This document shows positions 1 to 9,317 of a stretch of 64,000 bases of DNA, piece by piece. This stretch comes from Xanthomonas hyacinthi. Its GTDB lineage: Bacteria > Pseudomonadota > Gammaproteobacteria > Xanthomonadales > Xanthomonadaceae. The DNA lies in NCBI RefSeq assembly GCF_009769165.1, contig NZ_CP043476.1, forward strand, positions 2,549,001 to 2,613,000, given 5' to 3'. Numbering within the stretch: position 1 is the stretch's first letter; each line of letters starts with the position of its first letter. Below the pieces are notes generated by a model that was not told the origin of the DNA, searched no databases, and was given only the letters and a program-made list of their open reading frames with translations. Made by a program: the position numbers and the translations under genes.

Positions 1-3000
1 CGATGCGGGTGCTGAAGCGTGCCGCGTTGTCGGTCGGGTCGGCATCGGGCGAGGCCGAGCCGGCGCTGGCCTCGATCACGATGCTGCGGTCGGCCGGCAG
101 CGGGCGGGTCGCCGTGGTGAGGGTGAACGCGGCGCTGGCGCCCGGCGCCAGGTCGGCGTGGGTACTGCACTGGTACTGCGCGCTGCGCAGGCTGTGGCCC
201 TGGCGTACGCACTGCCAGCCGCGTGGCGGCACCAGCAGCGACAGCAGCGACAGCGTGTTGCCGCTGACGCTCAGGCTGGCGCGCTTGACCGGCGCATTGC
301 CGTGGTTGCTCAGGGCGATGCGGTAGTTGGCGCTGAACGCGGTCAGCGGCAGCGTCCCCGGGCCGTCGATGCGCAGCGCCAGGTTGCCGGCAGGCGCGGC
401 CTGCACCGCCACCGCGGCGCTGGCGCCGTTGTTGCCGGCGTTCGGGTCCTCGGTCTGCGAGGCGACCGAGGCGGCCAGGGTCAGCGTGCGGCCGACCAGC
501 TCGGTGCCGGCCGGCACCGCGACCTCGAAGCGCGGCGCCGCGCCGGCGGCGAACTGCGCCGTGGTGCAGGTCACCACGGTCTGCGCGGCCACGTCCGGGG
601 CGGCGCAGTCCCAGCCGGGGGCGGCGGTCAGGGTCGGGGTCACCGCCGCGTCCAGGGCGAAGGCGACCGCGGCGAAGCGGGCGGTATCCGGACCGGCGTT
701 GCCGACCTCGACGCTGTAGCGGATGGTGTCGCCGGCGTAGACCGCGGCATTGGCCGCGGTCGCGGTCACGCCCAGATCGGCGCGCTGCAGCGGCTTGAGC
801 TTGAGCAGCACCACCGCCGGATCGTGGTCGGACAGCCGCGCCGGCGAATTGGCGTCGTTGCGCGCGGTGGCCGGGAAGTCGGCATTGAGCCGCGCGTGGC
901 CTTCGCTCAGCGTCGCGACCTGTGCCGAGTTCATCAGCGCGCGGTTGGCCAGGACGTGGTCCAGCGACTGCACGTTGCCGTCGTAGGCGTAGGAGTAGCT
1001 CTGGTCCGGGGTCGACAGCAGGGTCAGGTTGTACAGGTCCGGGCTGACCAGGTCGGCGCCGTCGCCATCGACCACGGTCTGCGCGTCGGCCGACGGCAGG
1101 CCGGTCACCGTGCCCATCGCATCGACGTAGCCGTCGTTGAACTCGAAGGCGTTGAAGTCGCCCATCACCAGCAGCTGTTCGTCGGGATCGGCCACCTGGC
1201 GCGCCTGCAGCAGGTTGGCCAGGAACACCGCCTGCGCCTGGCGCTTGGCGCGGATGCGCTGGCCGCTGGCGTCGTCGGTCTCGGCGCCGTTGAGCGAGCG
1301 CTGGTGCACCTCGACCACGGTCAGCGGCAGGCTGCGGCCGTCGGCGAAATGCACGCTCGCCTTCAGCAGCAGCGGCGGGCGGTCGTTGAGCAGACTGCTG
1401 CCGCCGGCCGGCTCGGTCCAGGTGGTGGCCTTGCCTTCCTGGCTGACCGAGAGCACTTCCACGCGGGCGATGCCGGCGCCGACCGCGGCGGTCTTGACCA
1501 GGAAGCCGACGTCGATGCCGCCGACGTCGTTGCCTTCCTGCAGATAGGCCACGTACTGCGGATCGGGCTGGCCGGCGGCGACCGCGTCGCTGTTGACGCG
1601 GCTGGCCAGGGTCTGCAGCACGCTCAGGCTTTCCACTTCCACCGTGCCGAGGATGTCGGGCGTGTTGAGGGCGTTGCGGATCGCCAGCGAGGCCTTGTTG
1701 AGCCGGGCCTGGTAGGCGGCCGCGGTCAGCACCGGTTCGCCGATCGCCGGGTCGTTCTGGTCGTCGAAGAAGCGCTCCATGTTGTAGGTGGCGACATTGA
1801 CGTCGTCGGCCTGCGGCGCCGGGGCCGGCTTGGGCTGGTCGGCGCCGTTGCAGTGCACGGTCGGCGCGGTTTCCGGGTAGATCGTGTAGCGGCGGTAGCT
1901 GTAGTCCAGCGGGCCGCTGACGCCGAGCACCACGCAGCCGCCGGCCACGTCGATGCGCTCGCCGCCGAGGCCGGCGCTGCCCACCGCGAGCACCTGCGGG
2001 TTGGTGTTCCAGCGCGGCACGTCGGCCGGGGAACCGGCCGGCAGCGGATCGGGCTGCTGCACGCCGGCAGTGCGCCAGGCGCGCGGCAGGCCGGTGACCA
2101 CCGCATGGAACACGCCGTTGCTGCTGGCGCTGGCGTTGGTCTCGTTGACGTTGCCGCCGGTGGGCGCGTTGACGGTCAGGCTGGGCACGGTCACGCGCAT
2201 GCCTTCCAGGCGCTCGAGCTGGTCGTAGGCGCCGTTGGGGTCGGGGAAGCGGGTGGTCAGCGTCACCGCGGCCGGCAGCGGATTGCCGGTGGACTGCAGC
2301 AGCACGGTCGGTGTGCCCAATTCGGTCAGCGGCGGCTGGGTGGGGTCGGCGCTGGGCACGTACTCGAGCACGCTGGCCTGCACCCGCACCGCGTTGCCCA
2401 CCGCGGCCTCGGCCGGCGGCGCGCTGCCGGTGTAGACGTAGATGCCTTCGGAGGTCTGCGGATCGGCATCGGCCTGGTCGTCCGGCGCCTGCAGGAAGAA
2501 GCCGGCGCTGCGCCGCGCGGTGACGATGCCGCTGGTGGCGACCACCTGCCCGACCAGCGGCGAACGCGCGCCGCTGCCCTGGATGCTGTGGATCGGCACC
2601 AGGTCGAAGTCGTCGTTGAGGATCACTGCGCTGGCGGTCAGCGTGTCCGGCAAGGCGCCGCTGATGCCGCTGATGTCGAGGTAGAAGGTCTCGTCGGCTT
2701 CGTTGGCGGTGTCGCCATTGACCAGCACGCTGACCTCAGCGCTGTTTTCGCCGGCGGCAATGGTCACGTTGGTCGCGGCCACGGCCTGGTAGTCGCTGCC
2801 GGCGCTGGCGCTGCCGTCGCGGGTGGCGACGCTGAAGCCGACCCCGCCGCTACCGGCCGGTTGACTCAGGGCGATGGTGAACACGAACGCGCTGCTGCCG
2901 CTGTCGCCTTCGCCGCGGCTGAGGTTGGCCACGCTGGCCACCGGCTGGTTGCCGCCGCCGCACAGGTTGGCGGCCGCTGCGGCGTTGCGCGGGGTCGGCG

Positions 3001-3557
3001 CGCCGGTGGCGAAGTCGGCGCTGTTGTTGTCGCTGTCGCTGCAGCCGCCGTTGCCGCGCAGCACCGCCAGGGTGTTGCTCGGCGCGGCGCTCGGCGCGCT
3101 GCCTTCGGCGCAGCTGGCGCTGCTGCCGTAGCCGACGAAATCCACGTTGCCGGCGGGGCAGGCGCCGCTCAGCGCGGCCGCCGCGTTGCTCAGCGCGACC
3201 TTGCCGGCGGTGCCGCTCAGCGCGGTGGTGCCGGTGGCGTCCGCGGTCGGCAGCGCGGTGCTGCCGCCGCTGCCGTCGGCCTGCTTGACCAGGTAGTAGC
3301 CGCCGGCGGGGATGCTGCCGGCCAGCGTGGTGACCTGCCAGCTACTGCCGGCGGCCGAGGCGTATTGCACCGACCAGCCGGCCAGGCTCACCGCCTGGCT
3401 GCCGTTGTTGTGCAGTTCGATGAAATCGCTTTTGTAGGTGGCGCCGCTGTTGCCGCCGCCGCCATAGACCTGGCTGATGACGACCTGGGCCTGACCGTTT
3501 CCGGCACAGGCAAGCGCGCACGACAACACGACGGCCCGAAGCAGCATGGTTCGCATG
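1..3557 (-). CDS. ExeM/NucH-type secreted nuclease with lamin-tail domain, 3' end outside window
   Basis: Reverse-strand reading frame open from 3557 to the window edge (at least 1185 residues, no stop seen). The start ATG at 3557 (or 3548) is followed by a Sec signal ending near AGNGQAQ. Visible domains are a lamin-tail domain (about residues 25-130), a Calx-beta region (about 205-320), an endonuclease/exonuclease/phosphatase domain (about 580-915, with VATYNMERFF, EVESL, GDFNAFE and LSDHDPAV), and DUF11-like beta domains after about 925. The EEP motifs carry the usual Mg2+-binding Asn, Glu, Asp and His residues. It probably degrades extracellular DNA. The family is known from secreted nucleases such as Shewanella ExeM. 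Substrate is inferred, not shown. Confidence 0.88.
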
Positions 3558-3723
3558 ACGAAGACTCTCCCCAATCCTGGAAGGCGTGAAATGCCGCGGA
3601 TGACGACCGGGCGCCCCCCACGGCGCCGATTCGATTCTGCCCGAGTTTGTCGCCCGCCGCTGACCGGGATGTGACAGGCGTCGCTGCGGTACCCTTGCCG
3701 GCCCCGGATCGCCGTCCCCGCCC

Positions 3724-4638
3724 ATGCCCGTCGAACACAACCAGCGCCCGCTCGAAGCCGGCATCCACACCGACCTGGAAGGCCGCCTGACCTACGGCGG
3801 CTACCTGCGGCTGGACCAGCTGCTGTCCGCGCAGCAGCCGCTGTCCGACCCGCCGCACCATGACGAGATGCTGTTCATCATCCAGCACCAGACCTCCGAG
3901 CTGTGGCTGAAGCTGCTGGCGCACGAGCTGCGCGCGGCGATCGCGCACCTGCAGCGCGACCAGATCTGGCAGTGCCGCAAGGTGCTGGCGCGCAGCAAGC
4001 AGGTGCTGCGCCAGTTGACCGAGCAGTGGTCGGTGCTGGAGACGCTGACCCCGTCCGAATACATGGGCTTCCGCGACGTGCTCGGCCCGGCCTCCGGCTT
4101 CCAGTCGCTGCAGTACCGCACCATCGAGTTCCTGCTCGGCAACAAGAACGTGCAGATGCTGCGCGTGTTCGGCCACGATCCGCACGGCCAGGCGGCGCTG
4201 CAGGCGGTGCTGGAAGCGCCCAGCCTGTACGAGGAGTTCCTGCGCTACCTGACCCGCTTCGGGCATGCGATTCCCGAGCAGTACCGGGCGCGCGACTGGC
4301 GCCAGCCGCACGTCAGCGACCCGCTGCTGCGGCCGGTGTTCGAGCGCATCTACGAGAACACCGACCGCTACTGGCGCGAGTATTCGCTGTGCGAGGACCT
4401 GGTGGACCTGGAGACCCAGTTCCAGCTGTGGCGCTTCCGCCACATGCGCACGGTGATGCGGGTGATCGGCTTCAAGCGCGGCACCGGCGGCTCCAGCGGC
4501 GTGGGCTTCCTGCAGCAGGCGCTGGCGCTGACCTTCTTTCCGGAGCTGTTCGAGGTGCGCACCTCGGTGGGGCTGCCGGACGGACGCGATGCGACGCTGC
4601 CGGGAGCGGCCGCCGGCAGTGCGGAATCCGGGGCCTGA
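3724..4638 (+). CDS. kynA: Tryptophan 2,3-dioxygenase
   Basis: Haem enzyme that opens the indole ring of L-tryptophan to N-formylkynurenine, the first step of the kynurenine pathway, in the cytosol. The 304 residues match the family along the whole length. Visible key residues are His55 ([10 protein letters not shown]), Arg117 (GFRDVLG), the haem ligand His240 (RFRHMRTV) and the GTGGSSG loop at about 253-259, at the same numbers as in the crystallised Xanthomonas campestris enzyme. It lies 166 bp divergently upstream of the nuclease. No other kynurenine pathway gene is in the window, although a peptide transporter follows on the same strand. Confidence 0.96.
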   Translation: MPVEHNQRPLEAGIHTDLEGRLTYGGYLRLDQLLSAQQPLSDPPHHDEMLFIIQHQTSELWLKLLAHELRAAIAHLQRDQIWQCRKVLARSKQVLRQLTEQWSVLETLTPSEYMGFRDVLGPASGFQSLQYRTIEFLLGNKNVQMLRVFGHDPHGQAALQAVLEAPSLYEEFLRYLTRFGHAIPEQYRARDWRQPHVSDPLLRPVFERIYENTDRYWREYSLCEDLVDLETQFQLWRFRHMRTVMRVIGFKRGTGGSSGVGFLQQALALTFFPELFEVRTSVGLPDGRDATLPGAAAGSAESGA

Positions 4639-4708
4639 GCGCGCACGCCGGGCAGGTGCACCGGCGTGCCCGGGCTCCACGGCCAGCCGCAGGCCGAGAG
4701 GCGCTTGC

Positions 4709-4738
4709 GAATCCCCAATCCCCACTCTCCAATCCCGG
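4709..4738. repeat. ATTCCC/GATTGGG-type short intergenic repeat
   Basis: The run contains three imperfect copies of an AATCCCC-like heptamer between kynA and the peptide transporter. The same heptamer, in both orientations, forms the larger array near 41.8 kb. Such heptads are scattered in intergenic DNA of Xanthomonadaceae. No function can be assigned. Confidence 0.5.
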
Positions 4739-4836
4739 CCATTTGACGCCAGCGCCGACTGTCGGTGATGCTCGCCCGTTGCCCGGCCCGGTCGGGAATC
4801 GCCCCAGCCCATACTGAATACGCAAGGGAAGACCGC

Positions 4837-6360
4837 ATGAGCGTTGACGACGTCGCGTCGCACCACCCAGCCTCACCGCCGCAGCCGCCAGCGCAACCGC
4901 CCGAATTCAAGACCCTGCTGGGCCATCCACGGCCATTGTGGATGCTGTTCATGACAGAGTTCTGGGAGCGCTTCGCGTTCTACGGGATTCGTTGGGCGCT
5001 GACCCTGTACATCGTGGCCGAGTTCTTCCAGGGCTCCGGCGCGGGCGAGGCCCCGGCCAACCGGCTGTACGGCGCCTACCTGGCGCTGGTCTACGCCTCG
5101 GCGCTGTTCGGCGGCTTCGTCGCCGACCGGCTGATCGGCTACCAGCGCTCGCTGCTGATCGGCGCGGTGGTCATGTCGGTGGGCCTGTTCCTGATCGCGG
5201 TGCCGAACGAAGAGGTGTTCAAGATCGGCCTGGCCACGATCATCGCCGGCAACGGCCTGTTCAAGCCGAACGTGTCGACCATGGTCGGCAAGCTGTATCC
5301 GCTCAACGATCCGCGCCGCGATTCGGGCTTCACCATCTTCTACATGGGCATCAACGCCGGCGGCTTCTTCGCGCCGATCCTGACCGGCCTGCTGGCCGAC
5401 AAGCTGTTCGGCACCGAAGCGATGCCGGCCTACAAGTACGTGTTCATCGCCTCCGGCATCGGCATGCTGATCAGCCTGGTGTGGTTCTGGATCGGACGCC
5501 ACCAGCTCGGCGCGGTCGGCCGGCCGCCGGCCGGCGGCGAGGGCATGGGGCGCACGTTCGGGGTGCTGCTGGCGACGCTGGTGGTGATCCCGGTGGCCTA
5601 CGGGCTGCTGCTGATCGATGCCGGCATTCTCGGCTGGATCCTGACCGCGCTGTTCGTGGCGCTGTGCGCGATGATCCTGGTCGAAGGCATCCGCGAGGGC
5701 CGCGTGCCGCGCGACCGCTCGATCGCGATGCTGATCGTGTTCGTGTTCAACGTGATGTTCTTCATGTTCTTCGAGCAGGCCGGCAGTTCGTTCAACTTCC
5801 TCGCGCAGAACATCGTCGAGCGCGACCTGGGCGGCTGGATGTTCCCGGTCGGCTGGTTCCAGTCGGTCAATACGCTGGCGATCCTGGTGCTGGGACCGGT
5901 GTTCGTGTGGCTGTGGGTGGCGCTGAAGTCGGCCAATCCGTCGATCCCGCGCAAGTTCGGCCTGGGCCTGATCTTCAACGGCCTGGCCTTCGCGCTGCTG
6001 ATGTACGCCTTGTCCTCGCTGGTCGACGGCGCCGGCAAGATCCCGTTCTGGACCCTGTTCATGGTCTATGTGATCCAGACCGCCGGCGAGCTGTGCCTGT
6101 CGCCGATCGGCCTGTCGATGACCACCAAGCTGGCGCCGACCAAGATGGTGGGATTCGCGATGGGCGGCTGGTTCCTGTCCACCGCCATCGGCAACAACCT
6201 GTCGGGCATCTTCGCCGCAGGGGTCAGTGGCGACAGCGGCATGACCGTGGCCTCGGCGCTGAAGGGCTACACTTTCGGCTTCTGGGCGCTGCTTGGCTCG
6301 GGGGTGTTGTTGTTCCTGATCGCACCGCTGATCAACAAGTTGATGCACGGTGTCAAATGA
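4837..6360 (+). CDS. POT/PTR2 family proton-dependent oligopeptide transporter
   Basis: Inner-membrane major facilitator of the proton:peptide symporter family that imports di- and tripeptides. The 507-residue protein has the POT signature near its start (EFWERFAFYGIRWAL, the ExxER motif that couples protons) and about 14 hydrophobic segments, with PNVSTMVGKLY typical of the family. The ATG at 4837 is chosen because AAGGGAAG lies just upstream. A GTG 72 bp earlier has no such site. The coding end is followed after 16 bp by a thioredoxin-like lipoprotein, so the two may be co-transcribed. It resembles the bacterial dtp group; peptide specificity cannot be read from sequence. Confidence 0.92.
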   Translation: MSVDDVASHHPASPPQPPAQPPEFKTLLGHPRPLWMLFMTEFWERFAFYGIRWALTLYIVAEFFQGSGAGEAPANRLYGAYLALVYASALFGGFVADRLIGYQRSLLIGAVVMSVGLFLIAVPNEEVFKIGLATIIAGNGLFKPNVSTMVGKLYPLNDPRRDSGFTIFYMGINAGGFFAPILTGLLADKLFGTEAMPAYKYVFIASGIGMLISLVWFWIGRHQLGAVGRPPAGGEGMGRTFGVLLATLVVIPVAYGLLLIDAGILGWILTALFVALCAMILVEGIREGRVPRDRSIAMLIVFVFNVMFFMFFEQAGSSFNFLAQNIVERDLGGWMFPVGWFQSVNTLAILVLGPVFVWLWVALKSANPSIPRKFGLGLIFNGLAFALLMYALSSLVDGAGKIPFWTLFMVYVIQTAGELCLSPIGLSMTTKLAPTKMVGFAMGGWFLSTAIGNNLSGIFAAGVSGDSGMTVASALKGYTFGFWALLGSGVLLFLIAPLINKLMHGVK

Positions 6361-6376
6361 CGTGAGGGAGATCGCA

Positions 6377-6985
6377 ATGTCGAACAAGACGATCAAGACG
6401 ATAGGCCGCGCTGCGGCGCTGATGCTGGCGCTGGGCGGTTGCGGCAAGGGCGCCGCGCCGGAACCGGAACAGGCGCCGGCCAAGCCGCTGGACACCTCGG
6501 TGCAGAAGCCGCCGGTGGCCGATCCGAACCAGCCGGTGGCCTCGGGCAACACGCCTGCCGCCGCCGACGTGGCCGCGGCCGCGGCCCTGGGCGCGCAGTT
6601 CGATCCGAACCGCGATCCAGCCAACGACCTGGAAACGGCCGAGGTGGAAGCCAAGCGCGGCGGCAAGCGCATCCTGCTCGACGTGGGCGGCGAGTGGTGT
6701 TCGTGGTGCCACATCCTCGATGACTTCATCGAGGGCGACGCCGAGGTGCGCAGCTTCCGCGACGCCAACTACGTGTGGGTCAAGGTCAACTACAGCGACG
6801 ACAACAAGAACGAAGCGTTCCTGGCCCAGTACCCGAAGATCGAGGCCTACCCGCACCTGCTGGTGCTGGATGCCGACGGCAAGCTGCTGCACTCGCAGTT
6901 CACCGGCGAGCTGGAGAAGGGCAAGGGCTACGACCGCAAGAAGTTCTTCGACTTCCTCAAGCAGTGGGCGCCGCCGCAGACGTAA
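6377..6985 (+). CDS. Thioredoxin-fold lipoprotein
   Basis: 202-residue exported protein. A lipoprotein signal ends at Cys22 (LALGGC), followed by a Pro/Ala-rich linker to about residue 75, and then a thioredoxin-like domain with active site Cys108-Ser-Trp-Cys111 (GEWCSWCHILDDF) and the cis-Pro region at AYPHLLVLDADG. The layout is that of the periplasmic thioredoxin_7/DsbD-gamma-like group, suggesting thiol-disulfide exchange on envelope proteins. The ATG at 6377 is preceded by GAGGGAG; an upstream in-frame ATG overlaps the transporter and lacks a ribosome site. The partner or substrate is unknown. Confidence 0.85.
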   Translation: MSNKTIKTIGRAAALMLALGGCGKGAAPEPEQAPAKPLDTSVQKPPVADPNQPVASGNTPAAADVAAAAALGAQFDPNRDPANDLETAEVEAKRGGKRILLDVGGEWCSWCHILDDFIEGDAEVRSFRDANYVWVKVNYSDDNKNEAFLAQYPKIEAYPHLLVLDADGKLLHSQFTGELEKGKGYDRKKFFDFLKQWAPPQT

Positions 6986-7016
6986 GCGTGTTCGCAGCGC
7001 CAATGGCAGCTCCCTA

Positions 7017-7036
7017 TGGGAGCGGCTGGGCTCCCA
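7017..7036. terminator. Hairpin between convergent genes
   Basis: A 7-bp perfect stem (TGGGAGC / GCTCCCA) with a 6-nt loop lies between the convergent ends of the thioredoxin-like gene and the marR gene. There is no U-run, so it could be a weak bidirectional terminator or a degenerate member of the GTGGGAGC repeat family seen elsewhere in the window. Confidence 0.4.
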
Positions 7037-7088
7037 CAGGTGCTGCACCTGCATCGCCCTCCGCCGTGCGCAACGCGGAGGTCTCGCC

Positions 7089-7577
7089 TCACTTGCCAGT
7101 CATGCTCGGCAGCCCCTCGGCGGCCAGGCGGTCGATCAGCCGGTTCAGCAGGCGCTGCTCTTCCTCGCTGAACGGCGCCAGCAGGCGGCGCTCGCATTCC
7201 AGCACCATCGGCGCGACCACCTGGTAGACCTCCACCCCCGCGGCCGACAGGTGCAGCACCGAGCGGCGGCGGTCGTCGCCATGGGTCTCGCGCTGGATGA
7301 AGCCGCGTTCCAGCAGGCGCGCCACCGCGCGGCTCACCGCCACCTTGTCCATCGCGGTGCGCTCGGACACTTCGCCGGCCGACAGTCCCGGGGACAGCGC
7401 CAGCACCGCCATCGCCCGCCATTCGGTCACCGCCATGCCGTAGCGCTCGCCGTAGACGCGGGCGATATTGCTGCTGATCCGGTTGGACAGCACGCTGATG
7501 CGGTAGGGCAGGAACTGCTCCAGGTCCAGCGAAGGCTGCTCGGGGGCGGGCGGGGCGGCGGGGGTGATCGGCGTCAT
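7089..7577 (-). CDS. MarR-family transcriptional regulator, likely of hpd
   Basis: 162-residue winged-helix DNA-binding protein. The recognisable core is RMAVTEWRAMAVLAL-type helix, then AGEVSERTAMDKVAVSRAV (recognition helix) and the wing with DDRRR. A dimerisation helix follows (ECERRLLAPFSEEEQRLL). Its ATG at 7577 is chosen over an in-frame ATG 144 bp upstream that would run through the promoter region. The gene is divergent from hpd, and a palindrome in the shared 134-bp spacer fits a MarR operator, so it probably controls tyrosine/homogentisate catabolism in response to an aromatic ligand. The ligand is inferred only. Confidence 0.88.
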   Translation of the reverse strand: MTPITPAAPPAPEQPSLDLEQFLPYRISVLSNRISSNIARVYGERYGMAVTEWRAMAVLALSPGLSAGEVSERTAMDKVAVSRAVARLLERGFIQRETHGDDRRRSVLHLSAAGVEVYQVVAPMVLECERRLLAPFSEEEQRLLNRLIDRLAAEGLPSMTGK

Positions 7578-7590
7578 GCTGCATTGCACC

Positions 7591-7619
7591 TTGCTTGTGG
7601 TTTCATATGTAACTATAAC
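7591..7619 (+). promoter_or_regulatory. Sigma70-type promoter of hpd
   Basis: TTGCTT (7591-7596) and TATAAC (7614-7619) are separated by exactly 17 nt and face hpd. Predicted transcription would begin near 7626, giving an 85-nt leader. TATAAC differs from the -10 consensus at one base and TTGCTT from the -35 consensus at two. The stretch is clearly AT-richer than its surroundings. Confidence 0.65.
7600..7613. promoter_or_regulatory. Palindromic operator inside the hpd promoter spacer
   Basis: GTTTCATATGTAAC reads as an inverted repeat GTTwCATATGwAAC with only the w positions unpaired. It fills the spacer between the -35 and -10 boxes of hpd and ends at the base before the -10 box. Size and symmetry fit a MarR dimer site, and the adjacent divergent gene encodes a MarR protein. 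A protein bound here would block RNA polymerase, so repression is the simplest reading. Confidence 0.65.
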
Positions 7620-7711
7620 GGGGAGAGCTACTGTCCATTCTCGCGAGTCTGGCGTCCGTCCGCATCCGAAATTTCGGCCGGGCGCTGCCCGCGCGCCCCA
7701 GGAGACGAGCC

Positions 7712-8824
7712 ATGAGCGCACAACCGCAGTATCCGTCCCAGCCGGCCAACCTGGGCATGCAGGTCACCACGTTCGAGAACCCGATGGGCATCGACGGTTT
7801 CGAATTCGTCGAGTTCGCCGCGCCCGCCGGCCAGGGCGGACAGTTGCACGCCTATTTCCGCAGCATGGGCTTCAGCGCGGTGCTGCGCCATCGCCGCCGC
7901 GCGATCACCGTGTACCGGCAGGGCGGGGTCAATTTCCTGGTCAACGAGGACCCGGATTCGTTCGCCGCCGATTTCGCCGCCGCGCACGGTCCCTGCGCCT
8001 GCGGCTTCGCGATCCGCTTCCGGCATCCGGCCGAGGACGTGTTCGCCAGGGTGCTGGAGAACGGCGGCGAGGCCATCGCCGACAAGGCCGACGCGCGCGC
8101 GGTGCCGGCGCCGGTGGTCAAGGGCATCGGCGACTGCATGCTGTACCTGGTCGACCGCTATGGCGAAAAGGGTTCGGTGTACGCCGAGTTCGAGCCGCTG
8201 CCCGGTGCCGAGCCGCATCCGGCCGGCTTCGGCCTGACCTTCATCGACCACCTGACCCACAACCTGTATTTCGGCAACATGCAGCGCTGGTCCGACTATT
8301 ACGAGCGCTTGTTCAACTTCCGCGAAATCCGCTACTTCGACATCAAGGGCGCCAAGACCGGGCTGACCTCCAAGGCGATGACCGCGCCGGACGGCGTGGT
8401 GCGCATCCCGCTCAACGAGTCCTCCGACCCGAAGAGCCAGATCAACGAATATCTCGACGCCTACCACGGCGAAGGCATCCAGCATATTGCCTGCTTCACC
8501 GACGACATCTACGCAACCGTGGAGCGGATGCGCGCGGCCGGCGTGGAATTCCTGGACACCCCGGAGGCGTATTTCGAGGTGATCGACCAGCGCATCCCCG
8601 ACCATGGCGAGGACGTGGCGCGGCTGACCAGGAACAGGATCCTGATCGATGCCGACCCGGAGACCAAGCAGCGCAAGCTGCTGCAGATCTTCACCCAGAA
8701 CTGCATCGGCCCGATCTTCTTCGAGATCATCCAGCGCAAGGGCAATGAGGGGTTTGGCGAAGGCAACTTCCAGGCGCTGTTCGAGAGCATCGAGCGCGAC
8801 CAGATGAAGCGCGGCGTGCTCTGA
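7712..8824 (+). CDS. hpd: 4-hydroxyphenylpyruvate dioxygenase
   Basis: Non-haem iron enzyme that converts 4-hydroxyphenylpyruvate to homogentisate in tyrosine and phenylalanine catabolism. The 370 residues cover both vicinal-oxygen-chelate domains. The three iron ligands are visible as His180 (FIDHLTHN), His258 (GIQHIAC) and Glu338 (IFFEII), and the C-terminal lid GNEGFGEGNFQALFESIERDQ is present. AGGAGAC precedes the ATG. Its product is the substrate of hmgA, which follows in the same direction but after an inserted DUF559 gene. Overproduction of homogentisate gives brown pigment in relatives, so the pair also bears on pigmentation. Confidence 0.97.
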   Translation: MSAQPQYPSQPANLGMQVTTFENPMGIDGFEFVEFAAPAGQGGQLHAYFRSMGFSAVLRHRRRAITVYRQGGVNFLVNEDPDSFAADFAAAHGPCACGFAIRFRHPAEDVFARVLENGGEAIADKADARAVPAPVVKGIGDCMLYLVDRYGEKGSVYAEFEPLPGAEPHPAGFGLTFIDHLTHNLYFGNMQRWSDYYERLFNFREIRYFDIKGAKTGLTSKAMTAPDGVVRIPLNESSDPKSQINEYLDAYHGEGIQHIACFTDDIYATVERMRAAGVEFLDTPEAYFEVIDQRIPDHGEDVARLTRNRILIDADPETKQRKLLQIFTQNCIGPIFFEIIQRKGNEGFGEGNFQALFESIERDQMKRGVL

Positions 8825-8857
8825 CGCGACAAGCAGACATGCGCCGACGCGGCGAAA

Positions 8858-8898
8858 GCCCCTCTCCCGACGGGAGAGGGGTTGGGGTGAGGGTACGG
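8858..8898 (+). repeat. Left 41-bp inverted repeat of the DUF559 cassette
   Basis: Begins with a 10-bp stem (CCCCTCTCCC / GGGAGAGGGG) around a 3-nt loop and continues into TTGGGGTGAGGGTACGG. It ends 7 nt before the DUF559 start codon, so its G-rich tail probably supplies the ribosome-binding site. The right copy differs only at two loop bases. Confidence 0.85.
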
Positions 8899-8905
8899 TG
8901 GGGTC

Positions 8906-9298
8906 ATGAGAGTCAAACCGCCGCTCCCTACCTCAACACTGGAAAACGCACGTCTGCTGCGTCGGACCATGACCAACGCCGAACGCAAACTGTGGAGCTG
9001 CCTGAGAGGTGGGCAGTTGCAAGGCTTCAAGTTCCGGCGCCAGTATCCCATCCCTCCCTATGTCGCCGATTTTTGCTGCGTGGCGTCGAAGCTGATCGTC
9101 GAGCTCGATGGTTCGCAACACAGCGAACCGGGGGATGCCACAAGAACACGCTGGCTTGAGTCGCAAGGCTGGCGAATCGTCCGCTTCTGGAACAACGATG
9201 TGCTGCTGTCGACAGACGCAGTGATTCAGTTAATTTACGGCGTTATAGCGGCTCCGTACCCTCACCCCAACCCCTCTCCCGATGGGAGAGGGGCTTGA
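8906..9298 (+). CDS. DUF559 (Vsr-like, PD-(D/E)XK) endonuclease-fold protein
   Basis: 130 residues, of which about 15-115 form a DUF559 domain: [12 protein letters not shown], then [15 protein letters not shown], the putative catalytic [10 protein letters not shown], and [13 protein letters not shown]. The fold is related to the very-short-patch repair nuclease Vsr; biochemical roles of DUF559 proteins are poorly known. The last 15 codons ([14 protein letters not shown]) are read from the right flanking repeat, so gene and repeat have evolved as a unit. It sits in the same direction as hpd and hmgA and may be co-transcribed with them. The function here is not known. Confidence 0.85.
   Translation: MRVKPPLPTSTLENARLLRRTMTNAERKLWSCLRGGQLQGFKFRRQYPIPPYVADFCCVASKLIVELDGSQHSEPGDATRTRWLESQGWRIVRFWNNDVLLSTDAVIQLIYGVIAAPYPHPNPSPDGRGA
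9254..9294 (-). repeat. Right 41-bp inverted repeat of the DUF559 cassette
   Basis: Inverted copy of the sequence at 8858-8898, with mismatches only at two bases in the hairpin loop. It encodes the C-terminal tail of the DUF559 protein and ends 23 nt before the hmgA start. The retained hairpin could also act as a processing or attenuation point in a shared transcript. Confidence 0.85.
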
Positions 9299-9317
9299 TC
9301 TCGCGAAGGCCAAGTGC

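Larger units (their letters stand above)
8858..9294. mobile_element. DUF559 cassette framed by a 41-bp inverted repeat
   Basis: A 437-bp unit whose two ends are inverted copies of one 41-bp sequence (39 of 41 bases identical), with a single gene filling the inside. It separates hpd from hmgA. Without it, the two genes would lie about 56 bp apart, as in an operon. I see no transposase and no clear target duplication, so mobility is inferred from the architecture only. A third copy of the repeat lies near 44.8 kb. Confidence 0.6.

Noticed and set aside
158..3589. Long plus-strand open frame (1143 codons) over the left edge
   Set aside because: It is opposite the nuclease gene, whose domains are clear. 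Its His/Arg/Gly-rich translation has no domain, as expected of an antisense frame in GC-rich DNA.
9282..9317. Upstream start of hmgA inside the 41-bp repeat
   Set aside because: The ATG lies in the hairpin of the repeat and adds residues not typical of the family; the ATG at 9318 fits better.
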